Shown: positions 54,711 through 62,958, numbered from the stretch's first letter. The stretch is 64,000 nt of DNA from Sulfitobacter mediterraneus (GCF_016801775.1 NZ_CP069004.1:2046001-2110000); one strand, 5' to 3'. Program-made: numbers and translations. The notes: generated by a model from the sequence alone, not told the origin.

Positions 54711-56660
54711 ATGTCTAAATCATTGATTTTATGCAATTGCTCGAACACCCAAACCATAGACGCGGAGGGCCTCACATCGGCCTCCGGCCTGCCCTGCTCA
54801 AAGGTGCATTCCGCCCTCTGCACGGTCCAGTCAAATGCTGCTGCAGAGGCGATCTCGACCGGGGATGCAATTTTTTGCTGTGCCCAAGAATCGGCTCTTT
54901 TTGCAGAGCTTGCAGACAGTCTGGACGCTCCTGCCCCCGCCACTCTAGACCTGCGCGACAGGGCAGGTTGGAGCGCAGATGACGCCCCAAAACTACCCAA
55001 AATGGCCGCGCTGGTGGCCGAGGCGACCTTACCCGCCGCCACCGCCAAGACCCTTGATGTCGTTTCTGAGGGGCTTTGCCTGATCCTCGCGCGGGACGAA
55101 ACGGCCCTGCAAATTGCCGCGCAGCTTTGCCAATATCTGAGCGTGACAGTCCTGTTGCCGACCCCTCCCGATGGATTGGATAGCCGCAATTTCGATGTTG
55201 TTGTGGGCCGCTTGAAAGCCGCAAAAGGATCGCTGGGACAATTTGATGTCACCATCGACGGGCTGCAAATTCCCGATCCTGCCGGTCGCGGCGATATGGT
55301 GTTCTCTGATCCGCGAAATGGCGGGCGTTCGCAATGCGATATCCTGCTGGATCTGCGCGGTGAGACACCCCTGTTTCCGGCCCATGAGAAACGCGAGGGT
55401 TATCTCCGCCCCGACCCCGGCAACCCATTGGACGTGGCCGCATCGGTGCTCGAAGCATCGCATCTGACCGGCACCTTTGAGCAGCCCCTCTATATAAAGG
55501 CCGAACCTCTGCTTTGCGCCCATTCGCGGGCGGAGCAGACCGGTTGCACACGCTGTCTGGATGTCTGCCCAACCGGGGCGATCACGCCGGATGGCGACCA
55601 TGTGACGGTTGATCCGCTGATCTGCGCGGGCTGCGGCGCTTGCGCATCGCTTTGTCCCTCCGGCGCGATCAGCTATGACGCCCCGCCCGCAGATCTGACC
55701 TTCCGCCGCATTCAAACATTGGCCAAAGCCTATCTGGATGCGGGCGGTCAAAATCCGCGCCTGTTGACTGTGAATGAAACCGGCGCCGAGATGATCCGCC
55801 TTGCCGCGCGATACGGCAACGGCCTGCCTGCCAATGTGATCCCTCTGGAAGTCGACGCCCTCGCCACCATTGGCCATGCTGAAATGCTGGCCGCATTGGC
55901 CGCAGGGTTCTCAGAGGTGACTGTCCTGCTCACCCCGAAATCAGACCGCGATGTTATCATCGGTGAAGCAGCCCTTGCCCGCGCCATGGGCGGTGATCGG
56001 ATCACCCTGCTGGACACCAGTGACCCTGATGTTTTGTCCGATCAATTGTTCGCGGCACAAACCACCCCTACCGACGCAACCCCCCAGCGCCCGATGGGCA
56101 CGCGGAGGCAAATTGCCCGTACCGCCGCCAAGGCGTTGAACCCGGATGCATCACAGATCGCATTGCCGGACGATGCCCCTTATGGCGCGGTTTTGGTGGA
56201 CACTGATGCCTGCACGCTTTGCCTCTCGTGCATTTCGCTGTGCCCTTCTGGTGCGTTGGGCGACAACCCCGACCTGCCGCAACTGCGTTTTCAGGAGGAC
56301 GCATGCCTGCAATGCGGGCTCTGCGCCAATGTCTGCCCCGAAGACGCAATCACCTATGAACCACGCATGAATTTGGACAACAGCGCCCTGGAACAGGTGA
56401 TCCTGAACGAGGAAGAACCCTTTGCCTGCGTTGAATGTGGTGCGCTGTTTGGTGTGAAATCCACCATCGAGAAAATTACGGAAAAGCTGGCGGGCAAACA
56501 TTCCATGTTCAAGACCGGCGATGCCGCACGGATGATCCAGATGTGCGACAATTGCAGGGTCAACGCGCAATATCACGCCAAAAACAGCCCCTTTGCAGGC
56601 GCTGAGCGACCCCGACCCAGAACCACGGCGGACTACCTCAGCAAGCGCAAGGATCACTGA
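54711..56660 (+). CDS. Polyferredoxin-like 4Fe-4S protein, 649 residues
   Basis: It begins MSKSLILCNCSNTQTIDAEGL, an N-terminal Cys motif, followed by a region like the heterodisulfide reductase/ferredoxin hybrids in formate dehydrogenase clusters. Two ferredoxin pairs are visible: CTRCLDVCPTGAI with CAGCGACASLCPSGAI (about 278-320), and CTLCLSCISLCPSGAL with CLQCGLCANVCPEDAI (about 500-555). A further ACVECGALFG and MCDNCRVN lie near the C-terminus. It has no signal and is cytoplasmic. It may donate electrons to or from the fdh system. The upstream frame to 54516 was rejected. Confidence 0.85.
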   Translation: MSKSLILCNCSNTQTIDAEGLTSASGLPCSKVHSALCTVQSNAAAEAISTGDAIFCCAQESALFAELADSLDAPAPATLDLRDRAGWSADDAPKLPKMAALVAEATLPAATAKTLDVVSEGLCLILARDETALQIAAQLCQYLSVTVLLPTPPDGLDSRNFDVVVGRLKAAKGSLGQFDVTIDGLQIPDPAGRGDMVFSDPRNGGRSQCDILLDLRGETPLFPAHEKREGYLRPDPGNPLDVAASVLEASHLTGTFEQPLYIKAEPLLCAHSRAEQTGCTRCLDVCPTGAITPDGDHVTVDPLICAGCGACASLCPSGAISYDAPPADLTFRRIQTLAKAYLDAGGQNPRLLTVNETGAEMIRLAARYGNGLPANVIPLEVDALATIGHAEMLAALAAGFSEVTVLLTPKSDRDVIIGEAALARAMGGDRITLLDTSDPDVLSDQLFAAQTTPTDATPQRPMGTRRQIARTAAKALNPDASQIALPDDAPYGAVLVDTDACTLCLSCISLCPSGALGDNPDLPQLRFQEDACLQCGLCANVCPEDAITYEPRMNLDNSALEQVILNEEEPFACVECGALFGVKSTIEKITEKLAGKHSMFKTGDAARMIQMCDNCRVNAQYHAKNSPFAGAERPRPRTTADYLSKRKDH

Positions 56661-57409
56661 TGATCAAGCGGTGCCCCCAGATCGGCTGGCTCCAGCGCGG
56701 CAACATAAGCGATGATTGCCTCCAGATCGTCCAATGTCATCGCGACCGGAACGATGGGCGACGGGCGATCCACCGGAAAAGGGTCGGTGACCTCCTTAAC
56801 CTGCGTGAAAGCGGGATGCGGGTTAAGAGCAAAAAACGCGGCAAAGCGGTCTTCCCAATTTCCCAAGCTGCGCAGCGCAAAGAAGGACGGTGTCGATCCG
56901 ATGGCATTCATCCGGTCCGCCGCAACCACCACATGACAGCGCCCACACAATCCCCGCGCCTTGACGCGGCCCGCCACGGCGTCCCCGTTATAGGTCACGG
57001 TTTCAGCACTGACTTGTGCCTGCGTCGGCAGGCTGAACAAGGCGGCACCGTCTATTTGAAACCCTGTCACAGTCCTGCGTCCGACCTCAGAGTCAATCCA
57101 ATCGCCAAACCGCGCAGCCCCCGCGTGGCCGCCTTCCGGCACTGCAAAATGCCAGCGCTGCCCCAACCCGTCAAAGACCGGATTGCCCTCCGGGCCAAAA
57201 CTGGCCTCGGCCTGCGCGGGATCTTCGACCAGTTCGATCCTTACCTGCGTTTTGAGAGAAAACCGTGGAAGCAGATATTTCAGCAGCCCGCTTTCGATCA
57301 GATCGGGCGGCGCATAGAGGCGAAAATTTCTTTCATCTGCAACGGCTTGTCCGGCCCATATGGCAATGGAAACCAGACCCGGAACGAGATGACGCAGGCG
57401 TAAAAACAT
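56654..57409 (-). CDS. Cytochrome c with an N-terminal half-TupA (tungstate-binding) lobe
   Basis: 251 residues from the ATG at 57409. Signal peptide 1-24. Residues 28-61 (LYAPPDLIESGLLKYLLPRF...) align with TupA 23-56, and 76-126 (GNPVFDG...FGDWIDSEVG...FQIDGAALF) align with TupA 208-262, whose end reads EGWLVSDTAKTL...YKINGETLF. This is one lobe of the binding protein with the other lobe removed. The heme motif CGRCH is at 155-159 and an axial Met is probably in PVAMTLDDLE. It overlaps the convergent polyferredoxin end by 7 bases. Family not recognised otherwise. Confidence 0.75.
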   Translation of the reverse strand: MFLRLRHLVPGLVSIAIWAGQAVADERNFRLYAPPDLIESGLLKYLLPRFSLKTQVRIELVEDPAQAEASFGPEGNPVFDGLGQRWHFAVPEGGHAGAARFGDWIDSEVGRRTVTGFQIDGAALFSLPTQAQVSAETVTYNGDAVAGRVKARGLCGRCHVVVAADRMNAIGSTPSFFALRSLGNWEDRFAAFFALNPHPAFTQVKEVTDPFPVDRPSPIVPVAMTLDDLEAIIAYVAALEPADLGAPLDHQ

Positions 57410-57466
57410 ATAAGATGTTAGGAACTCCTGACTTCTTTCGTCAACACCAACAGGAAAGAGCAAAAG

Positions 57467-57658
57467 ATGAGCGATGATTTCAACATGTCGATGCGCAAGT
57501 TTCTCAAACAGGTCGGAGTGACCTCGCAGCAAGCCATCGAAGAGGCAATGCGCAGCGCTGAAACCGGCGGCAAGGAATTCACGGCGCGGGCCGTCGTCAC
57601 CATCGACGGGCTGGACATGGAACATGTCGTGACCGGCACCATCAAAGGTCAGGACTGA
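57467..57658 (+). CDS. DUF6494-like small protein
   Basis: 63 residues: SDDFNMSMRKFLKQVGVTSQQAIEEAM then TGGKEFTARAVVTIDGLDMEHVVTGTI. It matches, as I recall, the DUF6494 family, small cytoplasmic proteins beside Mrp-type Fe-S carriers. AGGAAAGAGC precedes the ATG. It lies 57 bases from the divergent cytochrome c gene and starts the rightward operon. Confidence 0.75.
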   Translation: MSDDFNMSMRKFLKQVGVTSQQAIEEAMRSAETGGKEFTARAVVTIDGLDMEHVVTGTIKGQD

Positions 57659-57661
57659 CCC

Positions 57662-58729
57662 TTGAGCGTGACACGTGAGGCCGTTCTTGAGGCCCTGAAA
57701 ACCATCGAAGATCCCACCGGCAAGGGCGACATTGTCTCAGCCGGAGTGGTGCGGGCGTTGAACGTCGATGGCGGTAATGTCCGTTTTGTGCTTGAGATTG
57801 ATCCAAGCCGCGCTGACGCCTATGGGCCGACCCGCGATCAGGCCGAGGCATTGGTCAAAGGTGTCGCAGGTGTTGAAAACCTATCGGTGGTTCTAACCGG
57901 ACACAGCGCCCAACCGGCACCGCCTGATCTGAAACTGGGTCACAAATCCGAACCCAAGGGCCCCGAGAAAATCCCCGGTGTGAACCACATCATCGCCATT
58001 GCCAGCGGTAAGGGTGGCGTAGGCAAATCCACGGTTTCGGCCAATCTGGCCTGCGCATTGGCCGCGCAGGGCCGACGCGTTGGCCTCTTGGATGCAGATG
58101 TCTACGGCCCAAGCCAGCCGCGCATGTTGGGCGTGTCGGGCCGCCCCGCCAGCCCGGATGGCAAGACCATTCTGCCGATGCGCAATCACGGGGTCACGAT
58201 GATGTCGATTGGTCTGATGACCAACGACGATCAGGCGGTGGTCTGGCGCGGGCCAATGTTGATGGGCGCTTTGCAACAGATGATGATGCAGGTGCAATGG
58301 GGCGCCTTGGATGTGCTGCTTGTGGATCTGCCACCCGGCACCGGTGACGTGCAGATGACCCTGGCCCAAAAGGCGCAGGTGGACGGCGCAATCATTGTCT
58401 CGACACCGCAGGATGTCGCCCTGATCGACGCCCGCAAAGGCATTGATATGTTCCAGCAATTGAACGTGCCGATTGTGGGAATGATTGAAAACATGTCCAC
58501 GCATATCTGTTCCAACTGCGGACATGAGGAGCATGTCTTTGGACATGGCGGCGTTGCTAACGAGGCGGCCAAGCTCAATGTGCCCTTGCTGGCGGAAATC
58601 CCTCTGCATCTTGATATCCGGCTGGCCGCAGACGGCGGTGCGCCGATTGTTGTTTCCGCACCGGACAGTGCGCAGGCCAAGGGCTTTGTCGATGTGGCGC
58701 AGGCGCTTATTGCCAAAGGTATCGCATGA
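57662..58729 (+). CDS. Mrp/ApbC-type Fe-S cluster carrier ATPase
   Basis: 355 residues with a TTG start 3 bases after the DUF6494 stop (a GTG two codons later is an alternative). N-terminal DUF59/MIP18 domain (about 1-85), then the deviant Walker A GKGGVGKSTVSAN (about 117-129), LLDADVYGPSQPRML, VDLPPGTGDVQ and the Cys pair ICSNCGHEEHVFG (about 281) that holds the bridging Fe-S cluster at the dimer interface. It probably delivers clusters to the formate dehydrogenase and polyferredoxin. It overlaps the next gene by 4 bases. Confidence 0.92.
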   Translation: MSVTREAVLEALKTIEDPTGKGDIVSAGVVRALNVDGGNVRFVLEIDPSRADAYGPTRDQAEALVKGVAGVENLSVVLTGHSAQPAPPDLKLGHKSEPKGPEKIPGVNHIIAIASGKGGVGKSTVSANLACALAAQGRRVGLLDADVYGPSQPRMLGVSGRPASPDGKTILPMRNHGVTMMSIGLMTNDDQAVVWRGPMLMGALQQMMMQVQWGALDVLLVDLPPGTGDVQMTLAQKAQVDGAIIVSTPQDVALIDARKGIDMFQQLNVPIVGMIENMSTHICSNCGHEEHVFGHGGVANEAAKLNVPLLAEIPLHLDIRLAADGGAPIVVSAPDSAQAKGFVDVAQALIAKGIA

Positions 58730-59430
58730 CCGAGGTGATTTTCCCTCCATTAATGTCCGGTCTTGCCGTCACCGGGCGCGAAGATCCGTTTCACACCGCC
58801 TGTCTGCAAGCGGCGGTAGGCTGTGACGCTGGTCTGGTGGTGTACAACCTGTCACCCGATAGCTTGAGGGCGGCCATTGTATTTGCCCCCGAAGTGCCCC
58901 TGCAGGATGCTTTGGCGATGTTGCCGGTCTGCGGCGTTGGCTTTCAAAACGCGCTTGGGGCGCTGGCCCCGCCGGAGGTTGCCGTACATCTGGAATGGGG
59001 CGGCGGTCTGCGGATCAACGGTGCGAAATGCGGCCAGTTGCGTGTCGCCGCCGGTACGAAAGCACCGGGCGAAGTGCCCGATTGGCTGGTTGTCGGGCTT
59101 TCCCTGCCGCTTTGGCCTAACAACGATGAAACCGGCCACACCCCGGATCAGACCGCCCTATATGCCGAAGGCTGCTCAGATGTGGAGGCGCCAAGGCTAC
59201 TGGAAAGTTGGGCGCGGCACACGCTGAACTGGATCGCCCGCTGGGACGAAGAAGGCGTCAAACCTGTGCATGGGGAATGGCGCGGTTTGGTGCATGGCAT
59301 GGGCGAAGAGATCACCCAAAACGGCCAAACAGGTAGCTTTCTCGGCGTCGATGAGCGCTTTGGTATGCTGCTGAGGCACAAGGGCGATACAACCCTCATC
59401 CCGCTCACCACCCTGTTGGAGGATCTGTGA
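58726..59430 (+). CDS. Degenerate biotin/lipoate--protein ligase-like protein (DUF4444)
   Basis: 234 residues. The fold is that of BirA/LplA, but the adenylate loop GRGRRGR is absent, and the substrate Lys motif reads EWGGGLRINGAKCGQLRV, a variant of the WPND...K signature with WGGGL. The C-terminal part (RWDEEGVKPVHGEWRGLVHGMG and the tail) is the DUF4444 extension. It is translationally coupled to the Fe-S carrier (ATGA) and to DUF6505 (1-base overlap). Catalysis may be lost; a role in the Fe-S or cofactor pathway is inferred from context. Confidence 0.8.
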   Translation: MTEVIFPPLMSGLAVTGREDPFHTACLQAAVGCDAGLVVYNLSPDSLRAAIVFAPEVPLQDALAMLPVCGVGFQNALGALAPPEVAVHLEWGGGLRINGAKCGQLRVAAGTKAPGEVPDWLVVGLSLPLWPNNDETGHTPDQTALYAEGCSDVEAPRLLESWARHTLNWIARWDEEGVKPVHGEWRGLVHGMGEEITQNGQTGSFLGVDERFGMLLRHKGDTTLIPLTTLLEDL

Positions 59431-59909
59431 TGCAACTGGCCCGCGCCATTCATTTTGACGAAAGCGATACCCGTGTCTACGCCAATGCCGCCCGGACGGG
59501 CGAATGGTGTATCTCGGGTGGTTTTGAATTTTCAGACTGGTCGGAGGCCGATCTGTCCGGCAAGGCGCGGCAGGCCTTTGCAAACGGATGGTTTGGTTTG
59601 GAAACCTCGGGCCGGGTGACGTTTGTCGCGGTGACGCAGGTTGAGGCGGCAGAGATTGAAACGCTCACTGATCTGCTCGCCCAGCATTTTGTCACATACT
59701 ACGGCGCCCCGGATGCCGCTGCCGCCCACCCCGTGGCCGCAGAGGAAATTCGCCAGATGCTGGATCTATGTGACGGGCATGACGCCAACACCCTGCTGAC
59801 GGTTGCGCGTGAACTGACGCCTTCGGGCGTGCGCGAAGCCTACCGAGTGATCGAGCCCCAGGGCGCAGGGCTTGAGCAATTTGCGGTACATGGGGATCTT
59901 GAGGGGTAA
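59430..59909 (+). CDS. DUF6505-like protein, last gene of the Fe-S accessory operon
   Basis: 159 residues from the ATG at 59430, which shares a base with the preceding stop. Segments such as RVYANAARTGEWCISGGFEF and WFGLETSGRVTFVAV are conserved in this family, whose function is unknown. It lacks Cys clusters and membrane helices. A strong terminator follows. Confidence 0.8.
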   Translation: MQLARAIHFDESDTRVYANAARTGEWCISGGFEFSDWSEADLSGKARQAFANGWFGLETSGRVTFVAVTQVEAAEIETLTDLLAQHFVTYYGAPDAAAAHPVAAEEIRQMLDLCDGHDANTLLTVARELTPSGVREAYRVIEPQGAGLEQFAVHGDLEG

Positions 59910-59910
59910 A

Positions 59911-59946
59911 AGAAGCGCAACACCCGGTCGCGCTTCTCGCTTTTTT
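59911..59946 (+). terminator. Rho-independent terminator of the Fe-S accessory operon
   Basis: AGAAGCGC (59911-59918) and GCGCTTCT (59930-59937) pair perfectly around an 11-base loop and are followed by CGC and six T. It starts directly behind the DUF6505 stop in the gap to the convergent tupA. Confidence 0.85.
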
Positions 59947-59972
59947 GCAAGTTCAACCCGGGTGCCGGACCG

Positions 59973-60776
59973 TCATTGCATCGCGTTGAATACGAAAAGT
60001 GTTTCGCCGTTGATCTTGTAATCATTGATCAGCGTCTTTGCGGTGTCTGACACCAGCCACCCCTCCAACTTAAGCGCCAGATCATGCTTCACATGGGCAT
60101 GTTTTTCCGGGTTCACGGGCAGATAGGCATATTGGTTGAACAGTACCGGGTCGCCCGCAAAGATCAGCGCCAGATCAGCCTTATTGCCGAAGTTGAGCCA
60201 GCTGGCCCTGTCCGACATGATATAGGCGTCCATCCCCGCTGCCGTGTTCAGCGCAGCGCCCATGCCTGCACCCACGGCCTTGTACCACCCCCCGAACGTC
60301 GCCGGATCAAGGCCTGCTGCGTTCCAAAGGCTCAGTTCCTTTTTGTGAGTGCCACTGTCGTCACCGCGGCTGACAAAAGGGGCCTTGGCATTTGCTATCA
60401 TCGAAAGCGCCTCTGCTGCGGATGCAGCGCTACCCGCACTCGCCGTATCCGATTTCGGGCCGATAAAGACAAAGTCGTTATACATGATCTCGCGCCGGTG
60501 GGTGCCATTGCCAGCAGCCAGAAATTTCTCTTCAGCCTTGCGGGAATGTACCAGGATGGCATCAACATCCCCCGCCGCGCCAAGCTTGAGCGCCTGGCCC
60601 GTGCCCACCACCAGCAGCTGCACCTCAAGGTCCAGATCGCGCTTGATCGCAGGCACCAGAATGTCCGACAGGCCGGAGTTGTGAAAGGAGGTCGTGACCG
60701 CCATCTTGATGTCATCGGCCCATGCCGCGCCGGTCATCGCCAATGTGGTCACAGCCGCCATCATCAGGGTCTTCAT
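59973..60776 (-). CDS. tupA: Tungstate ABC transporter, periplasmic binding protein
   Basis: 267 residues. Signal peptide 1-21 (ending AAWA). The TupA signature TTSFHNSGLSDIL (28-40) and VLVHSRKAEEKF-like VDAILVHSRKAEEKFLAAG, then FVSRGDDSGTHKKELSLW and the end NDYKINGETLFVF are diagnostic of the high-affinity tungstate-specific group, distinguishing it from ModA. It binds tungstate in the periplasm and delivers it to TupB. It is the last gene of its operon here, whereas tupA usually leads. Confidence 0.93.
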   Translation of the reverse strand: MKTLMMAAVTTLAMTGAAWADDIKMAVTTSFHNSGLSDILVPAIKRDLDLEVQLLVVGTGQALKLGAAGDVDAILVHSRKAEEKFLAAGNGTHRREIMYNDFVFIGPKSDTASAGSAASAAEALSMIANAKAPFVSRGDDSGTHKKELSLWNAAGLDPATFGGWYKAVGAGMGAALNTAAGMDAYIMSDRASWLNFGNKADLALIFAGDPVLFNQYAYLPVNPEKHAHVKHDLALKLEGWLVSDTAKTLINDYKINGETLFVFNAMQ

Positions 60777-61486
60777 TCTACAATATCTCCTTTTAGAAAC
60801 GCGCGGGCCTGCGCGGTATTGGGGGTGTCAAAGAACGTTTCTGCGGGACCGCGATCATGGATCTTGCCGCCCAGAAGGAACACCACTTCGCTGGCCAAAC
60901 GCCGCGCTTGGCCCATGTCATGGGTGGACATGACCAACCGCGTGCCTGCGGCGGCAGCAGATTGCAAAATGGCCTCAACGTCGCGCATCGCCCGCCCATC
61001 GAGGGAGGCGCAGGGTTCATCCAGAAACAGCACATCGGGCGAGCGGATCAAAGCACGGCCTAACGCCAGCTTCTGCCGCTCCCCTCCCGACAGGGCGGTC
61101 GCCGGACGCGTCAGGGCATCACCAAGGCCGACTTTCTGTGCCCAGAGTTCGGCCTGTGCCCGCGCGGTCTTGCGGTCCACACCCGTCAGACGCAGGGGAT
61201 AGGCCAGATTGTCCCGCACTGACCGGCGCAGCATCACCGGGGTCTGGAACACAAACGCCTGTCTGCGCCGCGCCTCACTCTCGTCACAGGTCCATGTCAC
61301 CCGGCCCGCAGAGATCCGGGCAATCCCGTGCAGCAATCGCAGGAGCGAGGTTTTGCCGGCCCCGTTGGGCCCGATCACCACGGTGATGCCTTCGGCCTCA
61401 AGACGCAGGTCAACAGGGCCAACCAGCACTTTCCCGCCACGCCGGGTCACCGCGCCTTCAACAATCAGAGGGAACATTGCACTCAC
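60773..61486 (-). CDS. tupC: Tungstate ABC transporter, ATP-binding protein
   Basis: 237 residues. Walker [14 protein letters not shown], signature TALSGGERQKLALGRALI, Walker B VLFLDEPCASLD and switch His in STHDMGQAR are complete. It overlaps tupB and tupA by 4 bases each and powers tungstate uptake. Confidence 0.93.
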   Translation of the reverse strand: MSAMFPLIVEGAVTRRGGKVLVGPVDLRLEAEGITVVIGPNGAGKTSLLRLLHGIARISAGRVTWTCDESEARRRQAFVFQTPVMLRRSVRDNLAYPLRLTGVDRKTARAQAELWAQKVGLGDALTRPATALSGGERQKLALGRALIRSPDVLFLDEPCASLDGRAMRDVEAILQSAAAAGTRLVMSTHDMGQARRLASEVVFLLGGKIHDRGPAETFFDTPNTAQARAFLKGDIVE

Positions 61487-62187
61487 CAGCGGCCCTCCTT
61501 CTCGGTCTGGGTCAACCAGTGGATCACCAGATTGACGGCAATCGCCATTGCGATCAGGACAAAACCAAGGGCGAGGGCCAGCGCAAAATCGCCCTTGCCG
61601 GTTTCCAGTGCAATTGCCGTGGTCAAGACCCGTGTGTGGTGGTCGATATTGCCGCCCACCACCATGATCGCGCCGACCTCACCGATGGCCCGGCCAAAGC
61701 CTGCCAATGCCGCCGTCAGCAAGGCCCGCCGCCCATCCCATAGGAGGGTCATTATCCGCTGGGTGTGGGTCGTATTCATTGAAATCAGCAGGTCATGGTA
61801 ATCCGACCACAATTCGCGAAGGGCTTGATGCGCGATGGAGGCAATCAGCGGCACAATGATGATCACCTGCGCAATGATCATGGCCGTGGGCGTGAACAGC
61901 AGGCCAAAAACCCCAAACGGGCCAGAGCGGCTGAGCATGATATAGACAATCAGACCGACCACCACAGGCGGCAGCCCCATTAACGCATTCAGTACCGCAA
62001 TGGTCAGTCGCCGTATCCGAAACCGGCGCACGGCCAGCAAGGCGCCCAATGGCAATGCGATCAGCGATGCAATCACCAGGGCCGTCAGCGTCACCTGAAG
62101 TGACCGCAACGTGATCTCAACCAGGTCCGCATCCAGCGAGACAAGCATATAGAAAGCCTGGGACAACCCGCCCCATAAATCCGACAT
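61483..62187 (-). CDS. tupB: Tungstate ABC transporter, permease
   Basis: 234 residues with about five helices. It carries the ModB/TupB-type EAA loop LLTAALAGFGRAIGEVGAIMVVGGN and begins MSDLWGGLSQAFYMLVSLD. It opens the tup operon; a 16-base palindrome lies 23-38 bases upstream of its start. Confidence 0.92.
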   Translation of the reverse strand: MSDLWGGLSQAFYMLVSLDADLVEITLRSLQVTLTALVIASLIALPLGALLAVRRFRIRRLTIAVLNALMGLPPVVVGLIVYIMLSRSGPFGVFGLLFTPTAMIIAQVIIIVPLIASIAHQALRELWSDYHDLLISMNTTHTQRIMTLLWDGRRALLTAALAGFGRAIGEVGAIMVVGGNIDHHTRVLTTAIALETGKGDFALALALGFVLIAMAIAVNLVIHWLTQTEKEGRW

Positions 62188-62209
62188 CTATGTTTGCCTT
62201 TCCCCACAT

Positions 62210-62225
62210 CGTTCGGCCCCGAACG
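62210..62225. promoter_or_regulatory. Perfect 16-base palindrome in the tup promoter region
   Basis: CGTTCGGCCCCGAACG: CGTTCGG and CCGAACG with a CC centre. Its position just before tupB suits an operator for a repressor that shuts the tungstate importer when metal is plentiful. It is not like the ModE site. Confidence 0.5.
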
Positions 62226-62355
62226 CAGGCACAGTAAACACGCCATTGAAGCGGGCAAAATACCAAAAGCGGCATTTTGCAGAAATCGGCCAAAATGACC
62301 TTGTCCAATTGTGACGTCATGCCGCCGATAGTCAATTTGACCTAAGACGCAGAGC

Positions 62356-62958
62356 CTAAAGCCCGATCACCTCGTCCTCACGGATCACGGCAGGATCGTA
62401 GGCCTTTCGGGCGAACACCTCGCGCACCATTGGCTCAAAATGTTCTAAGGATTTTGACGGATATTCCGGATCAAAGGATGCCTGATCCCAACGTTCACAA
62501 AATGCCGCGCAGGTGTCGAAACAGGGGTGATCCCTGAACCGGTCACGGGCATCTTTGTCCCAGCCGTAATGATGCGCGTAGTAGACCATCTGAAAAATCC
62601 CGTGATGCTCCACCGTCCAGGCCACCTCCCAGCGGACAAAGGGGCGGATCACCTCGGCGGAAAAACGGTCATGGTTCTGCGGGGCCAGCCCATCACCAAT
62701 GTCATGCAGGAGCGCTCCAACGATCCAGTCGATGTCGGCGCCTTCCGCCTCGGCCCGGCTGGCCGATTGCAAGCCATGTTCCAGTCGGGTGATCTGATAC
62801 CCCTCTAGCGTCGCCTCGCCCTGGCGACGCAGCTCCTCCAGAACCCGATCAGCGGTCAGGCCCAAATAGGGTTTCTCCAATTCATGCAACAGCAGGTATT
62901 CTTCCTTGGTGCCGTCCTTCATCTGAGTGAAAGACACCTTTGGATTTGCATCTGTCAT
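62356..62958 (-). CDS. HD-domain protein, PhnZ/TmpB-like oxygenase or phosphohydrolase family
   Basis: 200 residues. The metal-binding HD motif is in LEHGLQSASRAEAEGAD and ALLHDIGDGLAPQNHDRF, with a later VEHHGIFQMVYYAHHYG and the C-terminal FDPEYPSKSLEHFEPMV block that is close to the di-iron HD oxygenases cleaving aminohydroxyphosphonates. Whether it is such an oxygenase or a nucleotide hydrolase cannot be told. AAGGGAGAG precedes the start. It has no clear link to the tup operon, 168 bases away. Confidence 0.72.
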   Translation of the reverse strand: MTDANPKVSFTQMKDGTKEEYLLLHELEKPYLGLTADRVLEELRRQGEATLEGYQITRLEHGLQSASRAEAEGADIDWIVGALLHDIGDGLAPQNHDRFSAEVIRPFVRWEVAWTVEHHGIFQMVYYAHHYGWDKDARDRFRDHPCFDTCAAFCERWDQASFDPEYPSKSLEHFEPMVREVFARKAYDPAVIREDEVIGL

